Shown here: positions 26,147-36,097 of the stretch, in pieces
How positions within the stretch are numbered: the stretch's first letter is position 1
Layout: the number at the start of each line of letters is the position of its first letter
Assembly: GCA_947591245.1 (NCBI GenBank)
Contig: CANQCY010000005.1
Span: 21,052 to 85,051 of the forward strand
Length of the DNA stretch: 64,000 nt
Reading direction: 5' to 3'
From: an uncultured Lachnospiraceae bacterium
Lineage (GTDB): Bacteria > Bacillota > Clostridia > Lachnospirales > Lachnospiraceae
Notes under the pieces: model-generated
The model's input: only the letters and a program-made list of their open reading frames with translations
The model's database searches: none
What the model was told of the DNA's origin: nothing
Program-made: the position numbers and the translations under genes

Positions 26147-26527
26147 CTACATACATTTTTTACATAAACCGTAAAATAATACCTGATGGCCGTAAATTTT
26201 GCCAACAAAAGGCTCCATCGCCTCCTGATCCTCAAAAACGATCTGCGGCACATTCAGGTCGATCACTCTCCCGCATTCCTCGCAAACAAAATGATAATGC
26301 GGGGTAACCGTGGCGTCAAAATGGTCGGCGCCATCTCCGCAGCGCAGCCGCACAATCTCGCCTTCTTCAGCCAGGAGGTTCAAATTCCTATAAACGGTAG
26401 CCAGGCTTATCTTCGCATTTTCTTTTTTGAGATTGTTATAAACCGCTTCAGCTGTCGGATGTTCCTTCGTCAAATGCAGATAAGCAAGTATTGCTTCCCT
26501 TTGCTTACTGTATTTTAATCCAGCCAA
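26147..26527 (-). CDS. perR: PerR/Fur-family peroxide-response repressor
   Basis: About 126 residues: an N-terminal winged helix (T-A-E-A-V-Y-N-N-L, then I-S-L-A-T-V-Y-R-N-L), then the dimerisation domain with metal ligands in D-H-F-D and H-Y-H-F, and two C-x-x-C pairs (C-E-E-C and the final C-K-K-C) that hold structural zinc. PerR fits best because the next gene is a reverse rubrerythrin. The frame is open to a GTG at 26536, but GAGGTGG then lies inside the gene; the TTG three codons later is correctly spaced from it, so I start there. An A/T-rich operator-like site precedes it. Confidence 0.9.
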   Translation of the reverse strand: MAGLKYSKQREAILAYLHLTKEHPTAEAVYNNLKKENAKISLATVYRNLNLLAEEGEIVRLRCGDGADHFDATVTPHYHFVCEECGRVIDLNVPQIVFEDQEAMEPFVGKIYGHQVLFYGLCKKCM

Positions 26528-26543
26528 TTTTTCCACCTCATTT

Positions 26544-26569
26544 TAATAATAATAACTATTACTATTTTA
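26544..26569. promoter_or_regulatory. Possible PerR box
   Basis: A/T-rich imperfect palindrome centred near 26556 (minus strand TAGTAATAGTTATTATTA). It resembles the PerR/Fur consensus TTATAATNATTATAA and stands just upstream of perR, suggesting autorepression. Confidence 0.45.
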
Positions 26570-26668
26570 TGATAACGGAAAATTTTTATTTTGTCAACAA
26601 TTATTTTTTTTTCACTCTTGACGAATTTTGTCATAAATTATACTAAAAAGACCAAAGGAGTTTTTCAA

Positions 26669-26956
26669 ATGAACAATCCTTATATGAATTCCTGTGGCTG
26701 CGACCAGCCTGCGATGCCTGTCGCGCCAATGCCGCACAAGGATCATAAAAGCCTTGCAATGGCTTATGTTCCCTGGCAAAAGTGGCAAAACGTAATGGAC
26801 GGCTGCAACGGATTGAAGCACGGCACGATTTTTGAAGATCTCGTCCTTTCTTTTGAGGGAAAGAAAGCTGCCTGCTCATCTTTTGCAAGATCTGACAAAA
26901 ATAACAGCGGCTGCAGCGGCTGCAACAACAACTTTATGAGGAGGGGTATGCGATGA
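26669..26956 (+). CDS. cotJA: Spore coat protein CotJA
   Basis: A 95-residue coat-associated protein. The conserved core L-A-M-A-Y-V-P-W-Q-K-W near 29-39 and the G-T-I-F-E-D-L segment near 53 are characteristic of CotJA. The C-terminus is rich in Cys, Gly and Asn. AAAGGAG stands nine bases before the ATG; the longer open frame has no RBS. First gene of cotJABC, overlapping cotJB by 4 bp. In Bacillus this operon is made in the mother cell under sigma-E; TTGACG and CATAAATT upstream give no clear choice of sigma factor here. Confidence 0.93.
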   Translation: MNNPYMNSCGCDQPAMPVAPMPHKDHKSLAMAYVPWQKWQNVMDGCNGLKHGTIFEDLVLSFEGKKAACSSFARSDKNNSGCSGCNNNFMRRGMR

Positions 26957-27213
26957 ATCAATCAGACAAATCACAAATGCTTCGCTACATTCAGGAGCTT
27001 GGGTTCGCCATCGACGATGTCGTTCTCTATCTCGATACCCACCCAAAAGATGAAGAAGCATTGAAATACTATGAAAAGTATAAGAAAATGCATCGTGAAG
27101 CTGCAAAAGAATATTCAAAATACTACGGTCCCCTTACAAATGAAAACGTAAACGTAGAAAGCGGCTGCTGGACGTGGGTAGACGATCCGTGGCCATGGGA
27201 AGGAGGTTGTTAA
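26953..27213 (+). CDS. cotJB: Spore coat protein CotJB
   Basis: 86 residues. The helical start (L-R-Y-I-Q-E-L-G-F-A-I-D-D-V-V-L-Y-L-D-T-H-P), the Y-Y-x-K-Y-K segment, and the C-terminal tail with G-P-L-T and W-x-W-V-D-D-P-W-P-W-E fit the CotJB family. It overlaps cotJA (ATGA) and ends 3 bp before cotJC, so the three are translated together. Confidence 0.95.
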   Translation: MNQSDKSQMLRYIQELGFAIDDVVLYLDTHPKDEEALKYYEKYKKMHREAAKEYSKYYGPLTNENVNVESGCWTWVDDPWPWEGGC

Positions 27214-27216
27214 TCT

Positions 27217-27825
27217 ATGTGGAATTATGAAAGAAGACTGCAATACCCGGTAAATATCAGCCGGCCAAATGCGGAAATCGCTAAGGTAATCATCAGCCAG
27301 TTCGGCGGTCCCGACGGCGAGGTCGGAGCCGCGATGCGTTACTTGTCACAGCGCTACTCCAATACAAATAGAAAAGTAGCGGGCGTACTGACCGACATCG
27401 GTACTGAAGAACTCGCCCATATGGAAATCGTCTGCGCGATCGTTCATCAGCTCACAAAGAACCTTACAGCTGATGAACTTCAGGAGCAGGGATTCGCGCC
27501 ATATTATGTCGACCACACCATCGGTCTGTGGCCGCAGGCGGCGTCCGGCGAGCCATGGAGTTCGTCGTCGATCCAGTCAACCGGGGATCCGATCGCAGAT
27601 ATGCACGAGGATATGGCGGCAGAGCAAAAAGCCCGGCTTACCTACGATAATATTCTGCGCCTCGTGAAAGATCCGGAAGTCTGCGACCCGATCCGCTACC
27701 TGCGCGAACGCGAGATCGTTCACTATCAGCGTTTCGGCGAAAGCCTGCGCCTTATTCTGGATAACCTGAACAGTAAAAACTACTACGCTTTCAACCCGGA
27801 TTTCGACAAACAATTTTGTAAATGA
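27217..27825 (+). CDS. cotJC: Spore coat protein CotJC (manganese catalase family)
   Basis: 202 residues of the ferritin-like manganese catalase fold. The dimetal ligands are provided by E-x-x-H style motifs, visible as I-G-T-E-E-L-A-H-M-E near 65 and R-E-R-E-I-V-H near 165. CotJC may destroy peroxide at the spore surface; coat location follows from the family. Last gene of the operon. AAGGAGG, which also codes the end of cotJB, precedes the ATG. Confidence 0.95.
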   Translation: MWNYERRLQYPVNISRPNAEIAKVIISQFGGPDGEVGAAMRYLSQRYSNTNRKVAGVLTDIGTEELAHMEIVCAIVHQLTKNLTADELQEQGFAPYYVDHTIGLWPQAASGEPWSSSSIQSTGDPIADMHEDMAAEQKARLTYDNILRLVKDPEVCDPIRYLREREIVHYQRFGESLRLILDNLNSKNYYAFNPDFDKQFCK

Positions 27826-27885
27826 TCACAAGACTAAAGAACGATTAACAATCAGCCCTTCCGCTTCATTCACGCGTACCCTAAA

Positions 27886-27922
27886 AAGGCGCCGGTTCAG
27901 TTTTTTTACTGACCGGCGCCTT
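27886..27922 (-). terminator. Strong GC-rich terminator, possibly bidirectional
   Basis: The arms AAGGCGCCGGTTCAGT (27886-27901) and ACTGACCGGCGCCTT (27908-27922) pair with one bulge. On the minus strand a TTTTT follows, so it chiefly ends the sensor kinase gene; it also lies 60 bp past cotJC. Confidence 0.8.
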
Positions 27923-27943
27923 CCGCGCTTCTGCCGCGCTGCT

Positions 27944-30900
27944 TCAACCCAGTATCTCATGCAGCATTTTAAACAATTTATCGATGTCAATCGGTTTTGC
28001 CGTATGCCCGTTCATTCCGCTCATTAAAGCCTCCCTCTTATCCTCTTCAAACGCATTGGCAGTCATTGCAATGATCGGTATGGATGCCAGCTCTTTATCC
28101 TCCAGTTTTCGGATTGCCCTTGTCGCTTCGTAGCCATTCATTACCGGCATTTTCACATCCATCAATATAAGCTGGTAGTATCCCGGCTCGGACTTTTGCA
28201 GCATATCCAGGGCAATTTGCCCGTTTTCTGCAATTTCTACAGTAAGCCCAACCTCTTCCAATATCGTTTTGGCAATTTCCTGATTCAGTTCATTGTCCTC
28301 CGCCAAAAGAATCCGGCCTGTGAAATGAATTTTTTCTTCATCCCCAGAAACGGCTCCTGTTGCTTCCAGCTTCGATGCCGCTTTCTCCTGATTGGAAATA
28401 GAATACAGGCAACTGTGCAATTCCGACATAAACAAAGGTTTGTTGCAAAACGCCGTCACCCCGGCTTCCTTCGCCTCATTCTCTATATCCGCCCAGTCAT
28501 ATACGGTCAGAACCATGATGATTACATCCTCGCCCATCTCTTTTCGGATCCGGCGGGTAACTTCGAGGCCATTCATATCAGGAAGCATCCAGTCAATAAT
28601 ATATACTCCATAGCCGTCTCCCCTTGTAGACGCCTGATGGGTACGCAGCACCGCTTCCTTTCCCGACAGCGTCCACTCCGCGCGCATACCGAGCTGACCC
28701 AGCATAAAAGATACGCTGTCGCACGTGTCGAAATCATCATCCACGACCAGCGCCCTCTTGCCTTTCAGCCATGGGATCTCATTATAAACTTTTGGCTCGG
28801 AACCCAGACGGAAGGTAAAGCAAACGGTAATCTCCGTACCGACGCCCTGCTCGCTCTTTACATCGATCGTACCATTCATCATATCCACTATATTTTTCGT
28901 AATTGCCATTCCCAGCCCGGCTCCCTCAATCCCGCTCGCCGTCGTGCTTTTTTCCCTCTCAAAAGGCTCGAAAATACGAGTCACAAATTCCTCGGTCATG
29001 CCGATGCCGGTATCCTTGATCGTAATCTCATAATTCGCATATCCTGCGGGCGCGCCGGGCTTTTCTATGATACACAGGTTGACGATGCCGCCAGCAGGCG
29101 TATACTTGAGCGCATTGCTGAGCAGATTCAAAAGAACCTGATTCAGCCGCAGTTTATCACAATATATTTCTTCATTTACAACATCCACCGCATCCATAAA
29201 CAATTCCAGCTGTTTCGCACGCATATCATTCTGTAAGATATTCCGCAGATCATGCAGAACATCCGGCAGGCTGCATAAGTTTTCGTTCAAGCGCATCTTG
29301 CCGCTTTCGATCCGGCTCATATCCAGAACATCGTTGATCAGGCTCAGCAAATGATTTCCTGATGTCATGATCTTCTTCAAATATTCCTCCACCTGTTCCT
29401 TTTCTTCAATATGCGAGATCGCCAATCCCGTAAAACCGAGAATTGCGTTCATCGGCGTACGAATGTCATGCGACATATTGGAAAGGAATACGCTTTTTGC
29501 CCTGCTCGCCTCCTTTGCCTGCATAAGGGCGTCCTCAAGCCGTTTTTTCTGTTCCCGCTCGTTACGGATCATCTCGTCCACACTGTGGAATCCAACAACG
29601 ATCCCATGGTTTTCCTCCCACGTTCCCGCACGCACGACCTTCATTCGGAAACACTCGGTCCTGTCCCCTTTTATGATGCGGTAATTCACAGCGTAAAACA
29701 TTTTTTCTTCCAGCTCCCTTTTCAGGACTTCCCGAGTGGAAGCCCGCCGCATCATATCCCTGTCATCCTCATATACAAAGTTCTGTATGTACTGCTCCAT
29801 GCTTTCCTCTAAAGACATTTTGTCATCAAAAACGCCATCAAACAGCTCTTCATCACTCTGAACCTGAAATCCCATCCCCGTATCGAGATCAAAAAAGCAT
29901 ACAAGGTTATAATCGATACTCAGCGCTTGAACCAGCTCCCGCTGCCGCCTTTCCTTCTTCCTTTCTTTCTGCTTCTGTTCTGTGCAATCCAAAAGAAAAC
30001 GCTGGTAAACACGCTTGCCGTTCTGTTCCAAAAGTTTGACGCTTCCCATGACATCCAGCAGCTCTCCGCCCTTGTGCTGCACCCGGTATTCCACACTGGC
30101 GCTGTCTCCCACCTCCTGCAGCTGCCTGATGGATTCCGAAAGTTTTGGCTTATCCTCATCCAAAACCGTTTTCGCAATCATATCAAACCCATCCGCCATC
30201 ATTTCTTCCAGCGATTCATACCCCAAAATTTTCAGCGCCGCCCTGTTCACGCTAAAAACCTGTTTCCCATCCTCGGAATGGAGCATCACGCCGCAATCAA
30301 TCGAGGTAAATATTTTCTCCAGGGACTCATTCTTTCTGAGGATCTCCTGCTCATATTCGCGCTCTTTCGTCACATCGATTGCCACGCCAACCGTTCCCAT
30401 CACGCTTCCGTCAATATCGTATAACGGCGATTTGTAAGTCGTAAGCTGGCGCATGCCCTCTCCGGTCTTGATCGTCTCCTCAGAGATACAGGTCTTTCCT
30501 TTCGCCATTACCTCGCGCTCTGACTCGATACATGCCGGATCATCCTCCTCAACATCCCAGATATAAGCGTGGCGGCGCCCCTGCACCTGCTCTTTCGTCT
30601 TACCGACCGTTTCACAGAAGCTGTCATTTACCTTCTCATGGACGCCATTTTTATCCTTATACCAAATAAGGTTCGGAATATTGTTAATGGTAGCCTCCAG
30701 ATAATGGCTGGCCTCCCATAAATCCTTGTTCATTTTATATGTCTGCTGCCATCTCAAAAAACGGAACCGGATCTCTTCATCCGACATGGGAAATGTCCAT
30801 ATGTCGCTAATCTCTGACAGGCTATTTTCGGCAAACGCGATCTGCCCCCTGTCTGCGAGCAGAATAACCTCCGCATCCTTTTTTCTTCCGACAATCAGCG

Positions 30901-31096
30901 CCTGCAATACTTCCTCTGGATCCATTCCCCGCAAATCTGCCGCGATCACATCCGCCTGCGCCGCCAGTTCCCGCTCCGGCCTTTCACTTTCCGTGAATTG
31001 ATGGGAAAAAGGTTCAAGAGGAGGCATTCCTTTCATTATTTCAAAAGTCCTGCACGGTTTACCCACAAAATAAAAATGAATGTGGCAATGATACAT
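27944..31096 (-). CDS. Hybrid sensor histidine kinase with PAS and two receiver domains
   Basis: A 1050-residue multidomain signalling protein with no membrane helix. In order: an N-terminal degenerate receiver-like region (~20-120); a PAS domain (~125-245, N-I-P-N-L-I-W-Y-K-D-K); a second PAS (~255-375); a third weaker sensor region (~395-520); the dimerisation/phosphoacceptor helix with N-M-S-H-D-I-R-T-P near 545; an ATPase domain (N-A-L-K-Y-T, D-T-G-I-G-M, G-L-G-M-A); a receiver beginning A-L-V-V-D-D-D near 785; and a final receiver beginning I-L-L-A-E-D-N near 930. It lacks an output domain, so it must signal to other proteins. GGAGGG precedes the ATG. Ligand unknown. Confidence 0.9.
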   Translation of the reverse strand: MYHCHIHFYFVGKPCRTFEIMKGMPPLEPFSHQFTESERPERELAAQADVIAADLRGMDPEEVLQALIVGRKKDAEVILLADRGQIAFAENSLSEISDIWTFPMSDEEIRFRFLRWQQTYKMNKDLWEASHYLEATINNIPNLIWYKDKNGVHEKVNDSFCETVGKTKEQVQGRRHAYIWDVEEDDPACIESEREVMAKGKTCISEETIKTGEGMRQLTTYKSPLYDIDGSVMGTVGVAIDVTKEREYEQEILRKNESLEKIFTSIDCGVMLHSEDGKQVFSVNRAALKILGYESLEEMMADGFDMIAKTVLDEDKPKLSESIRQLQEVGDSASVEYRVQHKGGELLDVMGSVKLLEQNGKRVYQRFLLDCTEQKQKERKKERRQRELVQALSIDYNLVCFFDLDTGMGFQVQSDEELFDGVFDDKMSLEESMEQYIQNFVYEDDRDMMRRASTREVLKRELEEKMFYAVNYRIIKGDRTECFRMKVVRAGTWEENHGIVVGFHSVDEMIRNEREQKKRLEDALMQAKEASRAKSVFLSNMSHDIRTPMNAILGFTGLAISHIEEKEQVEEYLKKIMTSGNHLLSLINDVLDMSRIESGKMRLNENLCSLPDVLHDLRNILQNDMRAKQLELFMDAVDVVNEEIYCDKLRLNQVLLNLLSNALKYTPAGGIVNLCIIEKPGAPAGYANYEITIKDTGIGMTEEFVTRIFEPFEREKSTTASGIEGAGLGMAITKNIVDMMNGTIDVKSEQGVGTEITVCFTFRLGSEPKVYNEIPWLKGKRALVVDDDFDTCDSVSFMLGQLGMRAEWTLSGKEAVLRTHQASTRGDGYGVYIIDWMLPDMNGLEVTRRIRKEMGEDVIIMVLTVYDWADIENEAKEAGVTAFCNKPLFMSELHSCLYSISNQEKAASKLEATGAVSGDEEKIHFTGRILLAEDNELNQEIAKTILEEVGLTVEIAENGQIALDMLQKSEPGYYQLILMDVKMPVMNGYEATRAIRKLEDKELASIPIIAMTANAFEEDKREALMSGMNGHTAKPIDIDKLFKMLHEILG

Positions 31097-31177
31097 CTTC
31101 TTCCCTCCTCGTATTTACTGATAACTATTTTTTACCAAAATACCGAATTGCTAAAACTCAATTCCAATTTAAAGTCA

Positions 31178-33739
31178 TCAAAAGCCGTCCGCATCAATCA
31201 CGAACGTATCTCCGGGATGCAGTTCATCCCCCAAAATCTTCTTCGCCAAAAGCGTCTCCACATGTTTCTGGAGATATCGCTTCAATGGCCTGGCGCCGTA
31301 CGCCGGCTCGTATGCATTTTCCACAATTTTATCCTTTGCGCCGTCAGTGAGCTCCACTGACAATTCCCGGTCGGAAAGACGCTCATTCAGCTCCGCCACG
31401 AGAAGATCGATGATCGCCCGGATATTGTCGCGGGTGAGGGGCTTAAACATGATGATCTCGTCCAGCCGATTTAAAAATTCCGGCTTGAAACTCATCTGCA
31501 GCTTTTCCATCACCATATCTTCTGCTTCCGGCTTGATTTCGCCGTTTTCTTCGATTCCTTCTAACAAGTATTCGGCTCCGAGATTGGAGGTCATGATCAG
31601 TATCGTATTTTTAAAATCCACCGTCCGCCCTTTAGAATCCGTCACCCTGCCGTCATCAAGAATCTGTAGGAAAACATTAAATACATCCGGATGCGCCTTC
31701 TCTATTTCATCAAAAAGCACGACTGAATATGGTTTCCGGCGAACCGCCTCCGTCAACTGGCCTCCCTCCTCATAACCCACATATCCCGGAGGGGCGCCGA
31801 TGAGTCGGGACACCGAATGCTTCTCCATGTACTCGCTCATGTCGATACGCACCATATTCTGCTCATTATCAAACAAATTTTGGGCGAGGCTTTTTGCAAG
31901 CTCCGTTTTTCCCACGCCGGTCGGCCCCATGAACAGAAACGATCCAATCGGTTTGCTCGGATCCTTAATGCCGGCCTTCGACCGGAGTATCGCTTCTGTC
32001 ACTTTTGTCACGCCCTCATCCTGTCCGACGACCCTTCTGTGCAGCGCATCATCCAAATGAAGCGTTTTATTCCTCTCCGATTCCGTCAGTTTTGCCACCG
32101 GGATTCCCGTCCAGCGCGACACGATCTTCGCGATCTCCTCTTCCGACACGCTCTCATGCACCATCGACTGATCGCTGTGCTTCGCCTTTTCTTCCGCCTC
32201 TTCCAGCTGCTTCTTAATCCTCGGCAGATCCCCGTATTGAAGCTGCGCTGCTTTCTCTAAGTCATAACTGTTTTTCGCCGCTTCAATCTGATTATTTACA
32301 TTCTCAAGCTCCGCCTTTAATCCATTTATTTTCTCTATGGCGTCTTTTTCATTATCCCATTTCGCCTTGGCGCCCGCAAATTCTTCGCGCAGCTCGGCAA
32401 GCTCTTTCTGTAGATTTTCCAGGCGTTCTTTACTCAGGTTGTCCGTCTCCTTTTTCAACGCCGCCTCTTCGATCTCGAGCTGCATGATATGGCGCTGTAC
32501 GTCGTCCAGTTCGGTCGGCATGGAATCCAGTTCTGTTTTTATCAGGGCGCACGCCTCATCCACAAGATCGATCGCCTTATCCGGCAAAAAGCGGTCTGAA
32601 ATATAGCGATCCGAAAGCACTGCGGCGCTCACGAGAGCGGCATCCATGATCTTCACTCCATGAAACACCTCATACCGATCCTTCAGCCCGCGCAAAATAG
32701 AAATCGTATCCTCTACTGTCGGCTCATCGACCATGACCGGCTGAAACCTCCGCTCCAATGCGGCGTCTTTCTCGATGTACATGCGGTACTCATCCAGCGT
32801 CGTCGCCCCGATGCAGTGCAGCTCGCCTCTCGCCAGCATCGGCTTGAGCATATTTCCCGCATCCATTGCCCCATCGGTCTTTCCGGCGCCGACAATCGTA
32901 TGGAGCTCATCGACGAACAAAATGATTTTTCCGTCGCTCTCCTTCACTTCCTGCAAAACAGCCTTGAGCCGTTCCTCAAATTCCCCCCTGTATTTTGCGC
33001 CGGCGACAAGCGCCCCCATATCAAGAGCAAAGATCTGCTTATCCTTCAGCGCATCGGGAACGTCTCCCCGCACAATCCGCTGGGCAAGTCCCTCTACCGC
33101 CGCGGTCTTTCCGACGCCCGGCTCTCCGATCATAACAGGATTATTTTTCGTCTTCCTCGATAAAATGCGAATCATATTGCGGATTTCCGCGTCCCTGCCG
33201 ATCACCGGATCCAGTTTCTGCTGCCTCGCCCGCTCAACCAGGTCGTAGCCGTATTTTGCCAGGCTGTCATACACCGCTTCCGGATTATCCGTCGTAACCT
33301 TCTGATTCCCTCGAATCTTTGACAACGCCTGCAAAAAACGCTCGCGGTCGATCTGAAAATCATGAAACAGCTGTTTTACCTCCCGGGAGGGCTTTCGCAG
33401 CAGGCTCAAAAACAAATGCTCTACCGAAACGTACTCATCACCCAGAGCCTTCGCCTCATTTTCCGCATAGACAAGCGCTTTATTTAGGTCCTCGCCGATA
33501 TAAACCTGACCGCCGCTCACCTTCGGGCGTTTTTTGACGAGCCCTTCCACCTGCGCGAGAAACACTTCGCTGTCTATCTCCATCTTTTCAAGCAGTTTCT
33601 TCAAAAGGCTGTCCTCAATCGTAAGCATTCCGTAAATCAAGTGCTCCTGTACGATCTCCTGCGCCCCGAAATCATATGCAATCTTTTCCAGACTGTTTAA
33701 AATTTCCACTGATTTTTGCGTAAACTTTGCTATATTCAT
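31178..33739 (-). CDS. clpB: Disaggregating chaperone ClpB
   Basis: With DnaK it pulls proteins out of heat-induced aggregates. 853 residues: the N-terminal substrate domain, AAA1 with Walker A G-E-P-G-V-G-K-T near 205, the long coiled-coil middle domain (~400-530) that separates ClpB from ClpC/ClpA, and AAA2 with G-P-T-G-V-G-K-T near 605. A CIRCE element overlaps its promoter, so it is under HrcA heat-shock control. Monocistronic. Confidence 0.97.
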   Translation of the reverse strand: MNIAKFTQKSVEILNSLEKIAYDFGAQEIVQEHLIYGMLTIEDSLLKKLLEKMEIDSEVFLAQVEGLVKKRPKVSGGQVYIGEDLNKALVYAENEAKALGDEYVSVEHLFLSLLRKPSREVKQLFHDFQIDRERFLQALSKIRGNQKVTTDNPEAVYDSLAKYGYDLVERARQQKLDPVIGRDAEIRNMIRILSRKTKNNPVMIGEPGVGKTAAVEGLAQRIVRGDVPDALKDKQIFALDMGALVAGAKYRGEFEERLKAVLQEVKESDGKIILFVDELHTIVGAGKTDGAMDAGNMLKPMLARGELHCIGATTLDEYRMYIEKDAALERRFQPVMVDEPTVEDTISILRGLKDRYEVFHGVKIMDAALVSAAVLSDRYISDRFLPDKAIDLVDEACALIKTELDSMPTELDDVQRHIMQLEIEEAALKKETDNLSKERLENLQKELAELREEFAGAKAKWDNEKDAIEKINGLKAELENVNNQIEAAKNSYDLEKAAQLQYGDLPRIKKQLEEAEEKAKHSDQSMVHESVSEEEIAKIVSRWTGIPVAKLTESERNKTLHLDDALHRRVVGQDEGVTKVTEAILRSKAGIKDPSKPIGSFLFMGPTGVGKTELAKSLAQNLFDNEQNMVRIDMSEYMEKHSVSRLIGAPPGYVGYEEGGQLTEAVRRKPYSVVLFDEIEKAHPDVFNVFLQILDDGRVTDSKGRTVDFKNTILIMTSNLGAEYLLEGIEENGEIKPEAEDMVMEKLQMSFKPEFLNRLDEIIMFKPLTRDNIRAIIDLLVAELNERLSDRELSVELTDGAKDKIVENAYEPAYGARPLKRYLQKHVETLLAKKILGDELHPGDTFVIDADGF

Positions 33740-33828
33740 AGTATCCCTCTTTTCTGCGCCATCATCTGCGCCGGACTGCCGTCAAGCCTAACAATAGTTT
33801 GACCATTTAACCCTGCATTTATAATTAT

Positions 33829-33857
33829 GTTATATCACATATATTAGCACTCGTCAA
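33829..33857 (-). promoter_or_regulatory. Sigma-A promoter of clpB
   Basis: On the minus strand TTGACG (33852-33857) and TATAAC (33829-33834) are spaced 17 bases. The -35 lies inside the CIRCE element, so HrcA binding would block RNA polymerase. Confidence 0.75.
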
Positions 33858-33870
33858 GAGTGAGCGCTAA
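33844..33870. promoter_or_regulatory. CIRCE element (HrcA operator)
   Basis: TTAGCACTC (33844-33852), nine bases, GAGCGCTAA (33862-33870). This matches the CIRCE consensus TTAGCACTC-N9-GAGTGCTAA with one mismatch. Confidence 0.92.
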
Positions 33871-33934
33871 TATATTTTAGGCAATGAGAAACGCGCTTTG
33901 AAGGCCCTCGCGTTCGCAGAAGTCATCCTTTGGC

Positions 33935-33967
33935 GCAAAAAAGAGGGGTATCGCCATCGCGATACCC
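33935..33967 (-). terminator. Terminator of the xylanase gene
   Basis: On the minus strand GGGTATCGC-GATG-GCGATACCC (33946-33967) forms a nine-pair stem followed by CTCTTTTTT. It lies 19 bp past the xylanase stop. Confidence 0.85.
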
Positions 33968-33985
33968 TGACTTTCTCTTATTGCC

Positions 33986-35803
33986 CTACTGTGCCATTTC
34001 TTGCTCAGCCTCAGCCGCTGCCCTGAGCACGCTGTAGTACACGCCCTTCGCCTTCGTAATGCTGTCGAATAGAAGAGGGCGGTTGTCCCTTCTCCACGAA
34101 AAGCCGTCATACAAGCCCCAGAACGTCAATCCGGTTATTTTCCCCGGATACTCTCGATGTGCCGCCAAAATTTCTTTCATCAATTTGTAATAATAATCAT
34201 CCTGGGTTGTAAGCCCTGAATCCAGTTTGTTTGTGCAAACATCCAGTTCCGTGATCTGAACCTGGCTGATCGCTTCGGACGAAAGGAATTTTCTCAGTGT
34301 TTCACCGTATCTTGCCGGCAGCGGGTAATCGACTGCGAGATGGCTCTGCATGCCGACTCCGTCGCAGAGCTTCTCGTCTTCATTGATATATTCCATCAGG
34401 TGTACGATTTTATCCGACACCTCGTACGTATTGTAGTCGTTATAGAACAACGCAACATGCTGCCTGCCATTTTGATCCAGCATCTCTCTGGCGAAGCGGA
34501 ACGCCGTCTTAACATATTCCGGCTCAGCCACCTGCGTATAACCGCCGGAAGCCGACATCGGATTGTCCGGATAATACACCTCGTCCCAGTAGGATTTGAC
34601 CGTCTGGCCGGTCTTGTCATCTTTCTTGTCATTATTATGGAAATACTCGTTCGCCACATCGTAACAATAAACAATGTCGCCCCATCCCATTTCATCCTCT
34701 TTCATACAGATGTATTTGATGACCGACTTAATGTAATACTCCATGCGGGCATTCATTATTTCCGGCGTAACCCAATTGCCTTCCACATCAAAATCTTCTT
34801 TAAACAGCCATTCCGGCGTCTGAGAATGCCATACAAACGCATGGAAGCGTATCCGCATATTATTTTCCGCTACCAGCTTAAGGAAAGTATCAAACTCCGA
34901 ATAATTGATCTTCGGACATACATCCTCCGGATAATTGTCCGGAACATAACTATACGGATCATCCATCGCATCATCTACCGATATAAGCGTCGGCTCAAAA
35001 TCGTCAGACAAATACCCGCCGGTTCCATCCTTTGCATTTAATAGCCTGCTCGGCTTCGACTCATTTTCCGGCGTAATGCTGTTGTACTGATCCGTTATGA
35101 ATTTCACCGTCGCTTTGGAATCATTTCCGAAAAAGTTTCCATTGGGATCAATCTGGAAAATATTCGCGCACGTCCCCACATTTCCGAAAAATCTTCCGTA
35201 TGCGCTCTTTAAGCTTCCCTCAATATCGTACGTCTGATTCGGATCCGCCTCTTTTACCGGAATCGGATCCAGCGGAATCGGAGGCGCCGTAGGTATCGCC
35301 GGCGTCGGTATCGGAGACGGCGGGTCCGTCATTGCGGTTCCTGCGCCTGCCGACGGCACTGGATCCGCGTTCCCCGGCTGTACGGCGGCAGGCTGCGACG
35401 GCGCAGCCGGAGACGGCGTCTTTTGGACTTGCACCGTATTTCCTTTCGACGGAGCTGCTTTTATAAGCACCTTGCATGACAGTTTTTTTACTTTTTTGAA
35501 AACGGTAATCCGGCATGTCAGCTTCGTCACTCCCGGCTTTACGCCTGTCACCTTCACTGTCTCTTTATTTCCCTTAATCTTTGCCACTTTCTTATTCCCG
35601 ATAGTCCATTTGATCTTCCCTACACCCCTTAGGTTCTTGAGCTTAACCCGCTTTGACTTTCCCTTTGAAAGCGTAATTTGCTTCGCGCTCAGCTTAGGTT
35701 TTGCCGCTCCCTGAACATGTTCCGTACCAGCCGTGCCTATCGTCCCCGCCAGCGCTGCGCACAGTACCGGTATCGCAACCGCCTTTCTCGTTTTGTTCGT
35801 CAT
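33986..35803 (-). CDS. Secreted GH10 endo-1,4-beta-xylanase with Big2-like domain
   Basis: 605 residues. A signal peptide (K-T-R-K then a hydrophobic stretch to about 32) is followed by a Big2-type immunoglobulin-like domain (~37-118), a Pro/Ala-rich linker (~125-190), and a GH10 barrel. Family marks include I-T-P-E-N-E near 240, W-H-S-Q-T-P-E-W, the acid/base Glu in D-V-A-N-E near 386, and the nucleophile in I-T-E-L-D near 519. It cuts the xylan backbone outside the cell. There is no dockerin, sortase motif or SLH domain, so it is free or loosely wall-bound. It follows the nested gene pair by 28 bp with AAAGGAG, and probably shares their transcript. Confidence 0.93.
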   Translation of the reverse strand: MTNKTRKAVAIPVLCAALAGTIGTAGTEHVQGAAKPKLSAKQITLSKGKSKRVKLKNLRGVGKIKWTIGNKKVAKIKGNKETVKVTGVKPGVTKLTCRITVFKKVKKLSCKVLIKAAPSKGNTVQVQKTPSPAAPSQPAAVQPGNADPVPSAGAGTAMTDPPSPIPTPAIPTAPPIPLDPIPVKEADPNQTYDIEGSLKSAYGRFFGNVGTCANIFQIDPNGNFFGNDSKATVKFITDQYNSITPENESKPSRLLNAKDGTGGYLSDDFEPTLISVDDAMDDPYSYVPDNYPEDVCPKINYSEFDTFLKLVAENNMRIRFHAFVWHSQTPEWLFKEDFDVEGNWVTPEIMNARMEYYIKSVIKYICMKEDEMGWGDIVYCYDVANEYFHNNDKKDDKTGQTVKSYWDEVYYPDNPMSASGGYTQVAEPEYVKTAFRFAREMLDQNGRQHVALFYNDYNTYEVSDKIVHLMEYINEDEKLCDGVGMQSHLAVDYPLPARYGETLRKFLSSEAISQVQITELDVCTNKLDSGLTTQDDYYYKLMKEILAAHREYPGKITGLTFWGLYDGFSWRRDNRPLLFDSITKAKGVYYSVLRAAAEAEQEMAQ

Positions 35804-35830
35804 ATGCTTCTCCTTTATTCTTCTTATTTT

Positions 35831-36097
35831 TCACTTTGCCTTACTCTTCACTATCCGTTTCATCATTTCCACTTTCTGTTTCTCCGCCGGACTCATGTCC
35901 TTTGTCAAGATTTCTAAAAGGACCGAAACCTCCTGCTGGGAAAACGAAAGGTTGTGATCCTTCAGCTTCTGCATTGCTTCCATAATAATCGGCACCAGGC
36001 TCTTCATGTCCTTCCCGTTCGCTTTCATCTCCAGCTCCCGGATAATCTGAGCTTTCACCGGATGCATATTCCTGAAAATCTCTTCCTGTCCCGTCAT
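35831..36097 (-). CDS. Small helical protein nested inside the upstream gene
   Basis: 88 residues, all predicted helix, with a conserved-looking core: I-I-R-E-L-E-M-K-A-N-G-K-D-M-K-S-L-V-P-I-I-M-E-A, then V-S-V-L-L-E-I-L-T-K-D-M-S-P-A-E-K-Q-K-V. GGAGGAAG stands ten bases before the ATG, so it is translated on its own. Nearly the whole gene lies within the 3' half of the 35841-36530 gene, in another frame. I recall similar two-gene sets in Lachnospiraceae but cannot name a family. Confidence 0.7.
   Translation of the reverse strand: MTGQEEIFRNMHPVKAQIIRELEMKANGKDMKSLVPIIMEAMQKLKDHNLSFSQQEVSVLLEILTKDMSPAEKQKVEMMKRIVKSKAK

Noticed and set aside
26591..26668. N-terminal extension of CotJA
   Set aside because: Hydrophobic stretch without RBS; the promoter region lies in it and AAAGGAG marks the ATG at 26669.
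28196..29236. 346-codon plus-strand frame
   Set aside because: Antisense shadow of the hybrid sensor kinase.
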